Shown here: in pieces, positions 8,329-17,341 of the stretch | Numbering within the stretch: position 1 is the stretch's first letter | Layout: each line of letters begins with the position of its first letter | NCBI GenBank assembly: GCA_035286585.1 | Contig: DATEDC010000195.1 | Span: 4,506-68,505, forward strand | Source of the DNA: DSOS01 sp035286585 | GTDB lineage: Bacteria; Chloroflexota; Anaerolineae; Anaerolineales; UBA4823 | Length of the DNA: 64,000 bases | Direction of reading: 5' to 3' | The notes under the pieces: generated by a model | Databases searched by the model: none | The model's input: the letters and a program-made list of their open reading frames with translations, nothing else | Told to the model about the DNA's origin: nothing | Made by a program: the position numbers and the translations under genes

Positions 8329-8691
8329 TCAAGCCAGCAAGCGCAGAACCAGATAGCAGAGGGTGTAAATTGCAACCGAGATCAGAAGCAGGCGAAGTGA
8401 TCGTTTCTTTAAAATCTCCAATCGCTTGCCTTCACTCAAGTACCCCTCCGTGAACATCACCCACCCCAGCCAGATGATACCCAATATAAGCCATAATAGG
8501 CGGCTTAACCCATAAATCGTACCAGTTGTCCATCCGGGCGGTCGGAGGGTTGGATTCTGTACCACCCAGACTGCGATAACGATTAATGTAGTATGTATCT
8601 GGAACCCTGTAAGCGTGACCAGTACTGCCAATGCCAACCAAATAATGTAGGTGCTCAGATTGTCGATCAGCAACTTTATCCGGTCTAACAT
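8329..8691 (-). CDS. Small integral membrane protein of unknown function
   Basis: A 120-residue hydrophobic protein with about three transmembrane segments: near residues 14-42, 60-82 and 98-118. The loop SEGKRLEILKKRSLR is probably cytoplasmic. It begins 33 nt after the permease gene stop, on the same strand, so it is likely co-transcribed with the peptide transporter. Nothing in it matches a transporter subunit I know. It could be an accessory or an unrelated passenger. Confidence 0.65.
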   Translation of the reverse strand: MLDRIKLLIDNLSTYIIWLALAVLVTLTGFQIHTTLIVIAVWVVQNPTLRPPGWTTGTIYGLSRLLWLILGIIWLGWVMFTEGYLSEGKRLEILKKRSLRLLLISVAIYTLCYLVLRLLA

Positions 8692-8724
8692 TTGTTGTCC
8701 GGAAGTTAAATAGATTTGGAATAA

Positions 8725-9651
8725 TTATCGACCTCGTAACCTCGGATCCAGGGCGTCACGCAAACCATCGCCAATAAAATTCACACTCAGAACCGTTAAA
8801 GAGATAAACAATCCGGGCCAAAGTACGAGCGAGGGCGTCAGCGTCAGGAAGTCCTTGCCATCGTAAAGCAAACGACCCCAGGTGGGAAAATCTGAAGGAA
8901 AGCCCAGACCTAAAAAGGAGAGCGCTGACTCATTGATAATTGCGCCAGCCAGACCCAGCGTCGCGGATACCAAAATTGGGCTGAGGACATTTGGAAAGAT
9001 GTGGCGGATGAGGATGCGGTAATTCCGGGTACCTATGCTTCTGGCTGCGAGGATAAATTCCTGTTCTTTGAGCGATAACACTTCAGCGCGCACGACGCGC
9101 GCGGTGGACATCCAGTTCAAGATGCCAATCACAAAGACGATCAACATAAATATTCCCAACTCAGGTCCGAAAATCGCCCGTAAGGTATCTCGCATCAAAA
9201 AGATTGTCACTAGCAACAGGGGGAGTTGCGGTAAGGCCAGGAACATATCGGTGATGCGCATCAAGGGGCCATCGAGTCTTGAGTAATATCCGGCGAGCAG
9301 ACCGACGATTGTGCCGAAAAATATGGCGATTAACATGGCAGTAATACCGACAGAAAGCGAGATACGTCCGCCAGCCATGGAGCGCGCCAGGGTATCTCGC
9401 CCGAGATTATCCGTTCCAAATATATGTTCGGGAGAGGGATGGGCATTGGCTGCGGTTACATCTATATATTTTGGGTCGACTGTGTAGATGAGCGGGCCAA
9501 GTGTCACGCCCAACACCAGGATCGTCAGTATGCCGACTCCCGACATGGCTAAGTTATGCTTACGGAATTGAACCCAGACGTCCCCCCACAACGAGCGGTG
9601 TTTGTGTTCGGGTATTAAGGGAAGCTCAACAACGGATGAGGCAGTAGCCAT
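8725..9651 (-). CDS. oppC: Peptide/oligopeptide ABC transporter permease (OppC/DppC family)
   Basis: A 308-residue inner-membrane permease of the BPD transport family with the N-terminal OppC domain (WVQFRKHNLAMSGVGIL) and PEHIFGTDNLGRD, the family signature just before the core. The cytoplasmic coupling region with the EAA-type loop includes LSLKEQEFILAARSIGTRNYRILIRHIFPN, split around the ATPase-contact helix. Six membrane segments are expected. It forms the heterodimeric channel with OppB, encoded 28 nt upstream. Ligand specificity (oligopeptide, dipeptide or another solute) is set by the binding protein and is not readable here. Confidence 0.93.
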   Translation of the reverse strand: MATASSVVELPLIPEHKHRSLWGDVWVQFRKHNLAMSGVGILTILVLGVTLGPLIYTVDPKYIDVTAANAHPSPEHIFGTDNLGRDTLARSMAGGRISLSVGITAMLIAIFFGTIVGLLAGYYSRLDGPLMRITDMFLALPQLPLLLVTIFLMRDTLRAIFGPELGIFMLIVFVIGILNWMSTARVVRAEVLSLKEQEFILAARSIGTRNYRILIRHIFPNVLSPILVSATLGLAGAIINESALSFLGLGFPSDFPTWGRLLYDGKDFLTLTPSLVLWPGLFISLTVLSVNFIGDGLRDALDPRLRGR

Positions 9652-9679
9652 GATTTACCTCTCTCGACATTTCCATGAT

Positions 9680-10699
9680 TCAATCATAGCGGATGCGGGG
9701 ATCCAGGATGCCGTAGACTAAATCGACGATGATATTGAAAAAGACAATCAGTAACGCATATATGAATGTCAAGGACTGTACGAGCGGAATGTCTGCACCC
9801 TGTATGGCGATGATGAGCAATGCCCCCAATCCATTGACACGGAAAATTTGCTCTGTGATGATTGCTCCGGCAAATATCTGAGGGATTCCTATGGCAACCA
9901 GTGTTGCTACTGGAATTAAGCTGTTCCTTAAAACGTGCCCTACGATCACCGCCTGCTCGATCAGCCCTTTGGAGCGGGCTGTTCGGACGTAGTCGAGGTT
10001 CAGGTTATTTAACATCGAGGAACGCGTAAAGCGGGCCAGTTGAGCAGCGCTATAAAAAGCCAGCACAGTCACCGGCATAATGCTTTGCTTGACTTGAACG
10101 ATAAAACTAGACCAGTCTGTGACCTTATGGGTCGTGTTATACACCGAAGGGAACCATCCCAGGTTGACACTGAAAATGACGATCGCTACCAGACCGGTAA
10201 AGAAAGTCGGGACGGAGAATCCAACCATGGAGACAAACGTCCCCACCTGGTCAAAGATGGAATACTGTTTCACCGCTGAGATGACTCCGATTGGAATGGC
10301 GATGAGAATAGCGAGCAAATAGGATAGACCAACGACCCAAAGAGTTTGGGGCGTGCGTTCGATGACCAAGTCGATCACCGGGCTGCGGGTTGCATACGAA
10401 CGCACACGAAGCCGATTTTCCGAGTCACCTATCTTTACGTCAAAAACCTCTTCGATGAGATTAAGTGGTTCGTTGATAAAAAATTGTTGCATCCATTTCA
10501 CGTAGCGAACGTGGAAGGGCTCTCCAAGGCCGAGTGATTCCCGAATTTTGGCACGTACTTCGGCTGGGATCGTTAAGGGTAAATTTCCAGTGGGATCATT
10601 AGGCGCCAGGTCGAGGATGGCGAAAACCACAAAACTGATGACCAGCAGTGTTGGTATGGCAGTCAGTAAACGGCGAATGATATATTTTCCCATACACAC
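9680..10699 (-). CDS. oppB: Peptide/oligopeptide ABC transporter permease (OppB/DppB family)
   Basis: A 339-residue inner-membrane permease. The N-terminus MGKYIIRRLLTAIPTLLVIS is the typical DppB/OppB first helix. The large periplasmic loop (about residues 30-115) includes a charged insertion with FDVKIGDSENRLR, slightly longer than standard. The C-terminal EAA-type loop is DYVRTARSKGLIEQAVIVGH, and the protein ends GILDPRIRYD. The ATG two codons later (MGKYII) is an equally good start. A hairpin (10728-10765) separates it from the upstream binding-protein gene. Confidence 0.93.
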   Translation of the reverse strand: MCMGKYIIRRLLTAIPTLLVISFVVFAILDLAPNDPTGNLPLTIPAEVRAKIRESLGLGEPFHVRYVKWMQQFFINEPLNLIEEVFDVKIGDSENRLRVRSYATRSPVIDLVIERTPQTLWVVGLSYLLAILIAIPIGVISAVKQYSIFDQVGTFVSMVGFSVPTFFTGLVAIVIFSVNLGWFPSVYNTTHKVTDWSSFIVQVKQSIMPVTVLAFYSAAQLARFTRSSMLNNLNLDYVRTARSKGLIEQAVIVGHVLRNSLIPVATLVAIGIPQIFAGAIITEQIFRVNGLGALLIIAIQGADIPLVQSLTFIYALLIVFFNIIVDLVYGILDPRIRYD

Positions 10700-10727
10700 C
10701 TTGCCCTCAGTATGATGATAATAATGA

Positions 10728-10765
10728 AAAGCGGCCTGCGGTCATTATCGGCCGCAGACCGCTTT
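10728..10765 (-). terminator. Hairpin between binding-protein and permease genes
   Basis: Arms 10728-10741 and 10752-10765 pair over 14 bases with one G-U position, and the loop is 10 bases. On the minus strand a short TTTTC follows. In opp/mal-type operons such a hairpin lets the binding protein be made in excess by partial termination or by protecting the upstream mRNA 3' end. That role here is inference. Confidence 0.65.
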
Positions 10766-10823
10766 GTCATTGTGATATGCGTGCCATAGAGTTATATCAG
10801 CACCATATCCTGCGGCTTACAAG

Positions 10824-12665
10824 TTATTGGCTGGCACGTGACCAGTCAGCGACGTTCCACAGTTCCGAATCCCAAACGTTGAAACGCACGCCAAGGAGCG
10901 TATTGTTGATGGACGAGACACTACCACGGTGAACTAGCGGGACGAGGACGTAATTTTGCATCAGCAGGTCGTTCAGCTTCTTCGCAATCTCAGCTCGCTC
11001 CTCCAACGCGGCAGTCCCTGCCATCTCGGCTACCAACGCTTCGTACTCTGCGCTGCACCAGCGCGAGTCGTTGTTGCCGATCCATTGATTAGCGGGTCCG
11101 GAAATTTGATCGCACGTCCAGATGCCCATGTATCCTTCCGGGTCGGTGCCGGGGAAGTCATTCGTGTACATCTCGACATCGGCGTAGAACTTTCCGTAGG
11201 TGTCCGGGCTGGCCGGATCACCGCCGAAGAAGACAGCTGCGTCGATATTGCGTAGCTCGGTCTCCACGCCAATCGCCTCCCACATCTGCTTGATCAGCGC
11301 CTGGGTGCCCTGGCGCACTGAGTTGGTGGAGGTCTGATACAGGATGCTAAGACGGACGCCGTCTTTGGCACGGATGCCATCCGTACCGCGCACCCAGCCA
11401 GCTTCATCCAGCAGGCGATTCGCTTCAGCGACGTTTTGAATCAGACACTCGTCGTTTGCGGTAGAAGCGTAAATCGCCGGCGCGGCCAATACGTTACAGG
11501 TCGCCGTTCCCGCTTCACCATAACCCACCTGGACGATGATATTGCGGTCGATGGCCAAGGACAGAGCCTTGCGGACATTGGGATCCGACAGGAATGGATG
11601 TGGATTATCCGCGACGAAATCACCGTCAGCATCTTCATAGACTGAACGGAGGTCGCCCAACGCTGGATCGGGGTTGGTGAAGTTAAGCAACAGACGCTCT
11701 ACAGCGGTACCGTAAGCGCTGACGACCTTGCCCCTACCTGCAGCTTCCATTGCCCGCAAGATCTCCGGCTCGACTTGCAGATTCCAGGCGTAGTCCGCCT
11801 CGCCAGTCTCCAAAACAGCCCTGGCAGCCGAAGCTGCATCGCCACCGCCTTTGAGGATCACCTCAGCGAAAAAGGGCTTGTTCGGATCGCGGTAATTTGG
11901 ATTGGCCTCGTAAATTACCACGTCATTGGCTCGGAATTCTTTGACCATGAAGGGACCGGTGCCAATGGGGCCGAAATTCTCCTCTGTGCACTCCTGGGCT
12001 TTTGCGCCCTGGCAGTTCTCAAACTGCGCCTTCTGAAGAATCGCTCCATATTGTGCGCCAACGAAGGGCAGGTAAGGGAAAGGCTTGGCGACAGTGAAAT
12101 TAACTCTGACGGTCGATTCGTCGAGCGCTTCAAAGCTTTCTATATCGGAATACGCAGACAGAGCATTGCAACCCATATCCGGGTTCAGGCAGTACTCCCC
12201 GGTGAAAACGACGTCTTCTGCGGTCAAGGGTGTGCCATCGGACCAAAGGATGCCTGGTTTCAGCTTCCAGGTAATGCTGGTCAGGTCCTCGGCGACCCCG
12301 CCATTATCGACTGTGGGAATCTCCACTGCCAGCCAGGGCACCAGATTGCCAGCCTCGTCATATCGCGCCAAGGGCTCCAAAACGAGCGAAGAGCCGTGGA
12401 TATCCTTGGTACCACCTGAGAGGTATGGGTTCAACGTCGATATGGCCTGCCAGTACAGGATGGTAACCGTGCCGCTCGTGCCGCGCGCGCCGCCAGGGAC
12501 CTCAACCTCGACCTCCTGGGTAACGATCACCTCTCTTTCCACTTCTTGCGTGACGATGACCTCTCTCTCAACCACCTGGGTTTCGATGATCGTCTGGGGC
12601 TGGCAGGCAGCGACCAGGATCGTGGCGAGAACGAGCACCACAAATAGCTTAGCATTTCTTTTCAT
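10824..12665 (-). CDS. Peptide ABC transporter substrate-binding lipoprotein (SBP family 5)
   Basis: A 613-residue extracellular lipoprotein that captures the ligand for the adjacent permeases. The signal peptide ends at the lipobox LVAAC (Cys21). A Val/Glu repeat linker (VEREVIVTQE, repeated) follows, as commonly seen in Chloroflexota binding proteins. The SBP_bac_5 body has YDEAGNLVPWLA, WKLKPGILWSDGTPLTAEDV and PFLSDPNVRKALSLAIDRN, all classical cluster-C motifs. The start has an excellent GGAGGAG ribosome-binding site. The natural ligand is unknown: peptides, but also oligosaccharides or nickel, are bound by this family. Confidence 0.93.
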   Translation of the reverse strand: MKRNAKLFVVLVLATILVAACQPQTIIETQVVEREVIVTQEVEREVIVTQEVEVEVPGGARGTSGTVTILYWQAISTLNPYLSGGTKDIHGSSLVLEPLARYDEAGNLVPWLAVEIPTVDNGGVAEDLTSITWKLKPGILWSDGTPLTAEDVVFTGEYCLNPDMGCNALSAYSDIESFEALDESTVRVNFTVAKPFPYLPFVGAQYGAILQKAQFENCQGAKAQECTEENFGPIGTGPFMVKEFRANDVVIYEANPNYRDPNKPFFAEVILKGGGDAASAARAVLETGEADYAWNLQVEPEILRAMEAAGRGKVVSAYGTAVERLLLNFTNPDPALGDLRSVYEDADGDFVADNPHPFLSDPNVRKALSLAIDRNIIVQVGYGEAGTATCNVLAAPAIYASTANDECLIQNVAEANRLLDEAGWVRGTDGIRAKDGVRLSILYQTSTNSVRQGTQALIKQMWEAIGVETELRNIDAAVFFGGDPASPDTYGKFYADVEMYTNDFPGTDPEGYMGIWTCDQISGPANQWIGNNDSRWCSAEYEALVAEMAGTAALEERAEIAKKLNDLLMQNYVLVPLVHRGSVSSINNTLLGVRFNVWDSELWNVADWSRASQ

Positions 12666-12789
12666 TTTTTCTCTCCTCCGGGTTGTAATTGACAGATTAC
12701 ACGATTTTGGGCTAGATCGTTGATAGATTATTTAGGATAATAACCACCTCCTTTGGCATTCTTAATTTATACCGGTCGATCATGTATAT

Positions 12790-13773
12790 TTATTCCGCCA
12801 GGTGACAGGCAACCCAATGCCTGGGCCTGAGTTCTCTCCAGGCAGGAACTTCCTGCCGACATAAATCCACTGCAAGTGGGCAGCGCGTATGAAATGGGCA
12901 GCCAAGCGGAGGGTTTGCAGGGCTGGGAACGTCTCCTTTGAGGATGATCCGGTTACGCCTCTCTTCTATCACCGGATCAGGTGTTGGGACGGCTGAAAGC
13001 AAGGCTTGGGTATAAGGGTGAAGCGGGTCTTCATACACATTCTTACGGCTGCCCAACTCCACGATACGCCCCAGGTACATCACTGCCACTCGTTGAGATA
13101 TGTGACGGATCATGCTCAGGTCATGCGAAATGAACAGATAGGTGAGCCCAAATTCAGCCTGTAAATCTTCAAGCAAATTCACTACCTGAGCCTGGATAGA
13201 TACATCCAATGCTGCAATAGGCTCATCGCAAACAATAAATTCGGGGTTAAGTGCGAGAGCGCGGGCGATACCGATCCGCTGACGTTGCCCACCAGAGAAC
13301 TCGTGCGGGTAACGGCTGGCATGGGTTGGACTCAGCCCAACCAACTCTAATAATTCCTCGACACGTTTTTGTAACTTCCTGCCGCGCAAAACGCCATGTT
13401 CAATGATGGGCTCGCTAATAATGCTCCCAACCGTCATGCGCGGGTTGAGTGAAGCGTGCGGATCCTGAAAGATCATCTGCATCATGGGACGTAATTTCCG
13501 TAGCGCTTCGCTATCAAGCTTCGCCAGGTCTTTGCCTTTGAAAATAATCTTGCCAGAAGTAACCGGGTATAACTGTAAGATCACACGTCCAGTCGTTGAT
13601 TTACCACAACCGCTTTCTCCAACGAGACCGAGTGTTTCTCCTTTGTAGACATCGAATGAGATGCCGTCCACTGCCTTGATATCTCCAACCTTACGACGGA
13701 TCAAGCCACGCATAATGGGGAAATATTTCTTCAGGTTTTCAACTTTCAGTAAAACCCCGTCGTTGTTGGTCAT
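12790..13773 (-). CDS. oppF: Peptide ABC transporter ATP-binding protein (OppF/DppF)
   Basis: A 327-residue ATPase that powers the transporter. It has Walker [13 protein letters not shown], signature [15 protein letters not shown], Walker [13 protein letters not shown] and the oligo_HPY C-terminal extension with the cysteines of [16 protein letters not shown] chose the ATG at 13773 ([18 protein letters not shown]). The longer frame from 13914 would run back through the oppD C-terminus and adds unrelated sequence. It starts 10 nt after the oppD stop, so the two are coupled. Confidence 0.93.
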   Translation of the reverse strand: MTNNDGVLLKVENLKKYFPIMRGLIRRKVGDIKAVDGISFDVYKGETLGLVGESGCGKSTTGRVILQLYPVTSGKIIFKGKDLAKLDSEALRKLRPMMQMIFQDPHASLNPRMTVGSIISEPIIEHGVLRGRKLQKRVEELLELVGLSPTHASRYPHEFSGGQRQRIGIARALALNPEFIVCDEPIAALDVSIQAQVVNLLEDLQAEFGLTYLFISHDLSMIRHISQRVAVMYLGRIVELGSRKNVYEDPLHPYTQALLSAVPTPDPVIEERRNRIILKGDVPSPANPPLGCPFHTRCPLAVDLCRQEVPAWRELRPRHWVACHLAE

Positions 13774-13783
13774 GATGTTCCGT

Positions 13784-14782
13784 TCATTCTTTGATTTCCA
13801 ACCAACAGGCAACTTTATGATTGGAACTGATCGGCCACAAAGCGGGATTTTCTTCCAGGCAACGCTCGAATACGTACGGACAGCGAGGCGCAAATGGGCA
13901 GCTGGTCGGCTCACTAAACAAGTTTGGCGGCTGGCCCTTTATATTCGTCAACCGCTCCGCCATCCGTTCTTCAAGGCGAGGTAAAGAACCCAGCAATCCC
14001 TGTGTGTAAGGGTGTTTGGGGTTAGCATAAAGTTCTTTTACCGGGGCCTGTTCGACGATATAACCACCGTACATAACGATTACTCTGTCTGCAATGCCAG
14101 CCACTATCCCCAGGTCATGGGTGATCCAGATGATGGACATACCTAGTTCCCGGCGCAATTGTTTTATCAAGTCAATAATTTGGGCTTGAATGGTTACATC
14201 CAGGGCAGTTGTGGGTTCATCGGCTATAAGAACCTGAGGGATGCAAGACAGTGCAATGGCGATCATCACGCGCTGACGCATTCCACCAGAGAATTGATGT
14301 GGGTAATCGTCAAGCCTCGCCTCAGCCATAGGGATGCCAATCATTCCTAATAATCTTATCGCATCATCTCTGGCTTCGTCGCGAGATTTTCCCAAATGGG
14401 CGCGAATTGGCTCCATGATTTGCTGACCAATGGTCATCACTGGATTCAATGAAGTCATAGGGTCCTGAAAGATGAAACCGATTTGATGGCCTCTCACATG
14501 GCGAATTTCATTCGCACTCATGGCGATTAAATCACGTCCATGAAAAAAGGCACGTCCATCCACAATCTCACCTGGAGGAATGGGTATAAGCTTCAGGAGT
14601 GACATTACGGTAACACTTTTCCCACATCCGCTTTCCCCTACAATGCCCAATAACTCCCCCTCCTTTAATTCGAAACTGACCCCATTTACTGCATGAAGAG
14701 TTCCATCATGAGTATGAAAGCGAGTCTTCAGGTTGTGGACTTCTAGAACATTAGCTCCATTCTTCGCTAACATCTCAACCAA
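13784..14782 (-). CDS. oppD: Peptide ABC transporter ATP-binding protein (OppD/DppD)
   Basis: A 332-residue ATPase and the first gene of the transporter operon. It has Walker [16 protein letters not shown], signature [16 protein letters not shown], Walker [13 protein letters not shown] and the oligo_HPY tail with [14 protein letters not shown]. The ATG at 14782 (MVEMLAKNG) is used. The Met three codons on is an alternative. The operon order is D-F-binding protein-B-C, not the enterobacterial A-B-C-D-F. The upstream divergent spacer holds a candidate operator at 14974-14991. Confidence 0.93.
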   Translation of the reverse strand: MVEMLAKNGANVLEVHNLKTRFHTHDGTLHAVNGVSFELKEGELLGIVGESGCGKSVTVMSLLKLIPIPPGEIVDGRAFFHGRDLIAMSANEIRHVRGHQIGFIFQDPMTSLNPVMTIGQQIMEPIRAHLGKSRDEARDDAIRLLGMIGIPMAEARLDDYPHQFSGGMRQRVMIAIALSCIPQVLIADEPTTALDVTIQAQIIDLIKQLRRELGMSIIWITHDLGIVAGIADRVIVMYGGYIVEQAPVKELYANPKHPYTQGLLGSLPRLEERMAERLTNIKGQPPNLFSEPTSCPFAPRCPYVFERCLEENPALWPISSNHKVACWLEIKE

Positions 14783-14973
14783 CTATTACCTCAGGGATTC
14801 AGCTTGGTGCATTAGCATAAATCAGTATAGCTATATTGGATGTGGTTCGAAAAAGCTGCAGGTGCGAGGTTGATTTGGGATAATGATTACTGATTTTACC
14901 ACTTTTATCTGACCTATTCCTGGTGTTCCATCTGGGATCATTGGAAATCCGTTGAGAGTTTGAACTCCACGAC

Positions 14974-14991
14974 ATTACCTCATGAGGTCAT
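14974..14991. promoter_or_regulatory. Palindromic candidate operator
   Basis: ACCTCATGAGGT (14977-14988) is a perfect 12-base palindrome. With one mismatched pair it extends to 18 bases. Its place between two divergent genes fits a transcription-factor site. The regulator is unknown. Confidence 0.45.
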
Positions 14992-15136
14992 CGGGCTGTC
15001 TGGCGGGGATAGCTGAGCCGACGACTATTGGATCCTGGTTACATGTAATACTGAAAACGAAGCGCTTTGGTTTGAAATACCTTTCAATCACTGTAATTGT
15101 ACTGATTTATGGGACTTTACGGTTTTGTGAGCACCT

Positions 15137-15165
15137 TTGACATTCTGCCTTGCCAAGGCTAAAAT
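15137..15165 (+). promoter_or_regulatory. Sigma-70-type promoter of coaE
   Basis: TTGACA (15137-15142), 17-base spacer, TAAAAT (15160-15165). Transcription should begin near 15172, before the GGAGG ribosome-binding site at 15193-15197. This places the in-frame ATG at 15150 inside the promoter and supports the start at 15204. Confidence 0.85.
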
Positions 15166-15203
15166 GGATGTGTGTCCAGTCGAGTCGGCTTTTGGAGGCA
15201 GAC

Positions 15204-16337
15204 ATGAACGCCTGGCCGGGCAAATATATCATCGGGTTGACAGGCAATATCGCCACGGGGAAAAGCGTCGTGCGCCGGATGCTCGAACATTTGGGCGCCT
15301 ATGGCATCGACGCCGACGCGCTGGGCAGGCGGGCGATTGCTAGAGGCGCGCCGGGATACCGGCCGGTAGTGGATATCTTCGGCACCTGGATACTGGACCC
15401 AGACGGTCAAATCGATCGCGCCAGGCTGGCGCGCATTGTGTTCGCGGATCGAGAAGCGCTGAAGCGCCTGGAGGCGGTTGTCCACCCCTTGGTGGGCCAG
15501 GGCGTGGATCTGCTGGTCCGCCGTTCCAGACAGAAGGTGATCGTGTTGGAAGCGATTAAATTGCTGGAGTCGGCACTGCACTCCAAGTGCGACACGATCT
15601 GGGTGACTTACGCCCCCCTCAATTTGCAGCTAAGCCGCCTGATAAGCAAGCGCAATTTGAGCGAAGCAGCCGCGCGTCAGCGTATCGCCGCGCAATCACC
15701 CCAGGACGAGAAAATAGGGGTGGCGAATGTCGTCATTCGTAATGATGGCACATTTGAGGATACCTGGCAGGAAGTGGTCGTCGCCTGGCAGAAGATTTTT
15801 CCAGCCGCGCAGGTCGAACCGGCCGAGGAGATAAAGGCGGCAAAAGGCAGACTGGTCGTGCGGCGGGCTGGTCCCCGCCATGCAGACGAGATCGCGGCAT
15901 TCATCTCCCGGGCAAGCAGCGGGGCGCTGGATGTGCGCCGCGAGGATGTGATGGAAGCTTTCGGAGACAAGGCTTTCCTGCTGTTGAAGCGGGATGGCAG
16001 ATTGATGGGATTGGCTGGCTGGCAGGTGGAGAACCTGGTAGCCCGGACGGATGATATTTACCTCGAGCCTGGCTTGCCATTTGATCAAGCCATGCAGGCG
16101 CTTACCCTGGAGGTGGAAAGAGCCTCCCGAGAGCTGCAATGCGAGATATCGCTCTTGTTCTTACCCAGCGGATTTCCACGGCAAGCTGAAATTCTGAACA
16201 GCCTGGGGTATCATGAGCGCTCGCTCCAAAGCCTGAAGGTGAGTGCCTGGCAGGAGGCAGCCAGCGAGTCGATGCCGATAGGGGCGGTGATGTACTTTAA
16301 ACAGCTTCGCAAAGATCGAGTTTTACGTCCGGTTTAG
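15204..16337 (+). CDS. coaE: Dephospho-CoA kinase fused to a GNAT-like domain
   Basis: The N-terminal part (about residues 1-205) is dephospho-CoA kinase, the last step of CoA synthesis: P-loop GLTGNIATGKSVV, DADALGRRAI, RLARIVFAD and VVHPLV, as in CoaE. The protein then continues to 377 residues, nearly double the usual 200. The extra C-terminal part (about 215-360) begins LVVRRAGPRHADEIAAFI and has LLLKRDGRLMGLAGW, a spaced strand/helix layout and LNSLGYHER, like a GNAT acetyltransferase fold. I cannot verify its acetyl-CoA loop. A canonical R/Q-x-x-G-x-G/A motif is not evident, so it may be degenerate. Start fixed by GGAGG 6 nt upstream of the ATG and by the promoter. Confidence 0.88.
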   Translation: MNAWPGKYIIGLTGNIATGKSVVRRMLEHLGAYGIDADALGRRAIARGAPGYRPVVDIFGTWILDPDGQIDRARLARIVFADREALKRLEAVVHPLVGQGVDLLVRRSRQKVIVLEAIKLLESALHSKCDTIWVTYAPLNLQLSRLISKRNLSEAAARQRIAAQSPQDEKIGVANVVIRNDGTFEDTWQEVVVAWQKIFPAAQVEPAEEIKAAKGRLVVRRAGPRHADEIAAFISRASSGALDVRREDVMEAFGDKAFLLLKRDGRLMGLAGWQVENLVARTDDIYLEPGLPFDQAMQALTLEVERASRELQCEISLLFLPSGFPRQAEILNSLGYHERSLQSLKVSAWQEAASESMPIGAVMYFKQLRKDRVLRPV

Positions 16338-16370
16338 GGGATTTTCTCGTTAAATTGGTATAAGTCCTAC

Positions 16371-16376
16371 TATAAT
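16371..16376 (+). promoter_or_regulatory. Putative -10 box upstream of cdaA
   Basis: TATAAT lies 80 nt before the cdaA GTG in the only spacer of this run. No convincing -35 at the proper distance was found. Confidence 0.4.
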
Positions 16377-16456
16377 TAAGTCCAAGACAATGCAATCAAT
16401 TTCGCAATCGATTATTCACCTGCTGACCTTTGTATGGTTGGTAGGGGGGCTGAACT

Positions 16457-17341
16457 GTGCCTGAACTCTTCGACCGTTTACTCAACAATGTCTATTTTAT
16501 CTTCCAGCGACTCGATTGGTTGAACCTGGTCGACTTAATCCTGGTTACCCTGGTGTTTTGGGGTATTTTACTCTTGCTTCGCGATACCCAGGCAATGGTG
16601 CTCATTCGTGGGGCTCTGCTTTTGATTGTCTTGATCAGCCTGTTGACCTCTTTGGAAGTGCTACCGGCATTTTCCTGGCTGGTTCGCAATACACTCCCCG
16701 CGCTGGTCCTGGCTATCCCTGTGATCTTTGCGCCGGAGATCCGCCGGACCTTAGAGCGCCTGGGACGGGCAGGGTCTCTGGTGCCGCCTGGCAAGCCTGC
16801 ATCCAGCACACTGCCGGCGATTGCCACGGTAGTCAGCGCAACATCGCGCCTGTCTGACCGGAAGCACGGCGCTTTAATCGTCATGAAACGAACGGACAAC
16901 CTGGACGAATATGTCAAGACAGGCGTCAAGCTTGGGGCTTCACTCACCCCAGAATTGCTGCTGCAGGTGTTTTATCCGAATACCCCCTTACATGATGGGG
17001 CTGTGGTTATTTCAGGCGAGAGATTGGTCGCGGCTGCTTGTGTCATGCCACTATCCGCCAGTGGCGTGCTCACTCGTTCTCCAGAACGCCAGATGGGCCT
17101 GCGCCACCGGGCAGCCCTGGGAATATCCGAAATCACTGATGCTGTGGCCGTTGTGGTTTCAGAAGAGACAGGCTTTATATCGGTGGTGCATGGTGGACGC
17201 ATGATCCGGCGGCTGGATGCAGAGCGATTAGAGAATATCCTCATGGCTTTTTACAGGCCTCTGGAAGAAAAAAAAGGCCTGGTAGGAATGCTGGAGCGGC
17301 TTTTTTCTCGCGCCAGAGAGGCGAGCCAGGAGGAGAATTAG
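16457..17341 (+). CDS. cdaA: Diadenylate cyclase CdaA (c-di-AMP synthase)
   Basis: A membrane-bound enzyme that condenses two ATP to cyclic di-AMP, a regulator of potassium and osmotic balance. The 294-residue layout is typical: three N-terminal transmembrane segments (about 23-40, 46-63, 76-92), then the DAC domain. The catalytic Asp-Gly-Ala (180-182, in LHDGAVVI) and Arg-His-Arg (216-218, in GLRHRAALGISE) are intact. The start is a GTG with a G-rich ribosome-binding site. The stop is directly followed by the ATG of the YbbR gene, the usual cdaA-cdaR order. Confidence 0.95.
   Translation: MPELFDRLLNNVYFIFQRLDWLNLVDLILVTLVFWGILLLLRDTQAMVLIRGALLLIVLISLLTSLEVLPAFSWLVRNTLPALVLAIPVIFAPEIRRTLERLGRAGSLVPPGKPASSTLPAIATVVSATSRLSDRKHGALIVMKRTDNLDEYVKTGVKLGASLTPELLLQVFYPNTPLHDGAVVISGERLVAAACVMPLSASGVLTRSPERQMGLRHRAALGISEITDAVAVVVSEETGFISVVHGGRMIRRLDAERLENILMAFYRPLEEKKGLVGMLERLFSRAREASQEEN

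Larger units (their letters stand above)
14783..15203. other. Divergent intergenic region between oppD and coaE
   Basis: About 420 bases without a gene. Near the oppD side, TATACT at 14824-14829 (minus) could be a -10. In the middle is the dyad described at 14974-14991. At the right end is the strong coaE promoter. I found no small protein or RNA gene. Confidence 0.6.

Noticed and set aside
12085..12723. Open frame on the plus strand (212 codons)
   Set aside because: It is antisense to the substrate-binding lipoprotein and Ser/Thr-rich in the manner of a reversed Val/Glu repeat.
15150..15203. Earlier ATG for the CoaE fusion
   Set aside because: It lies inside the TTGACA/TAAAAT promoter. GGAGG before the ATG at 15204 fits better.
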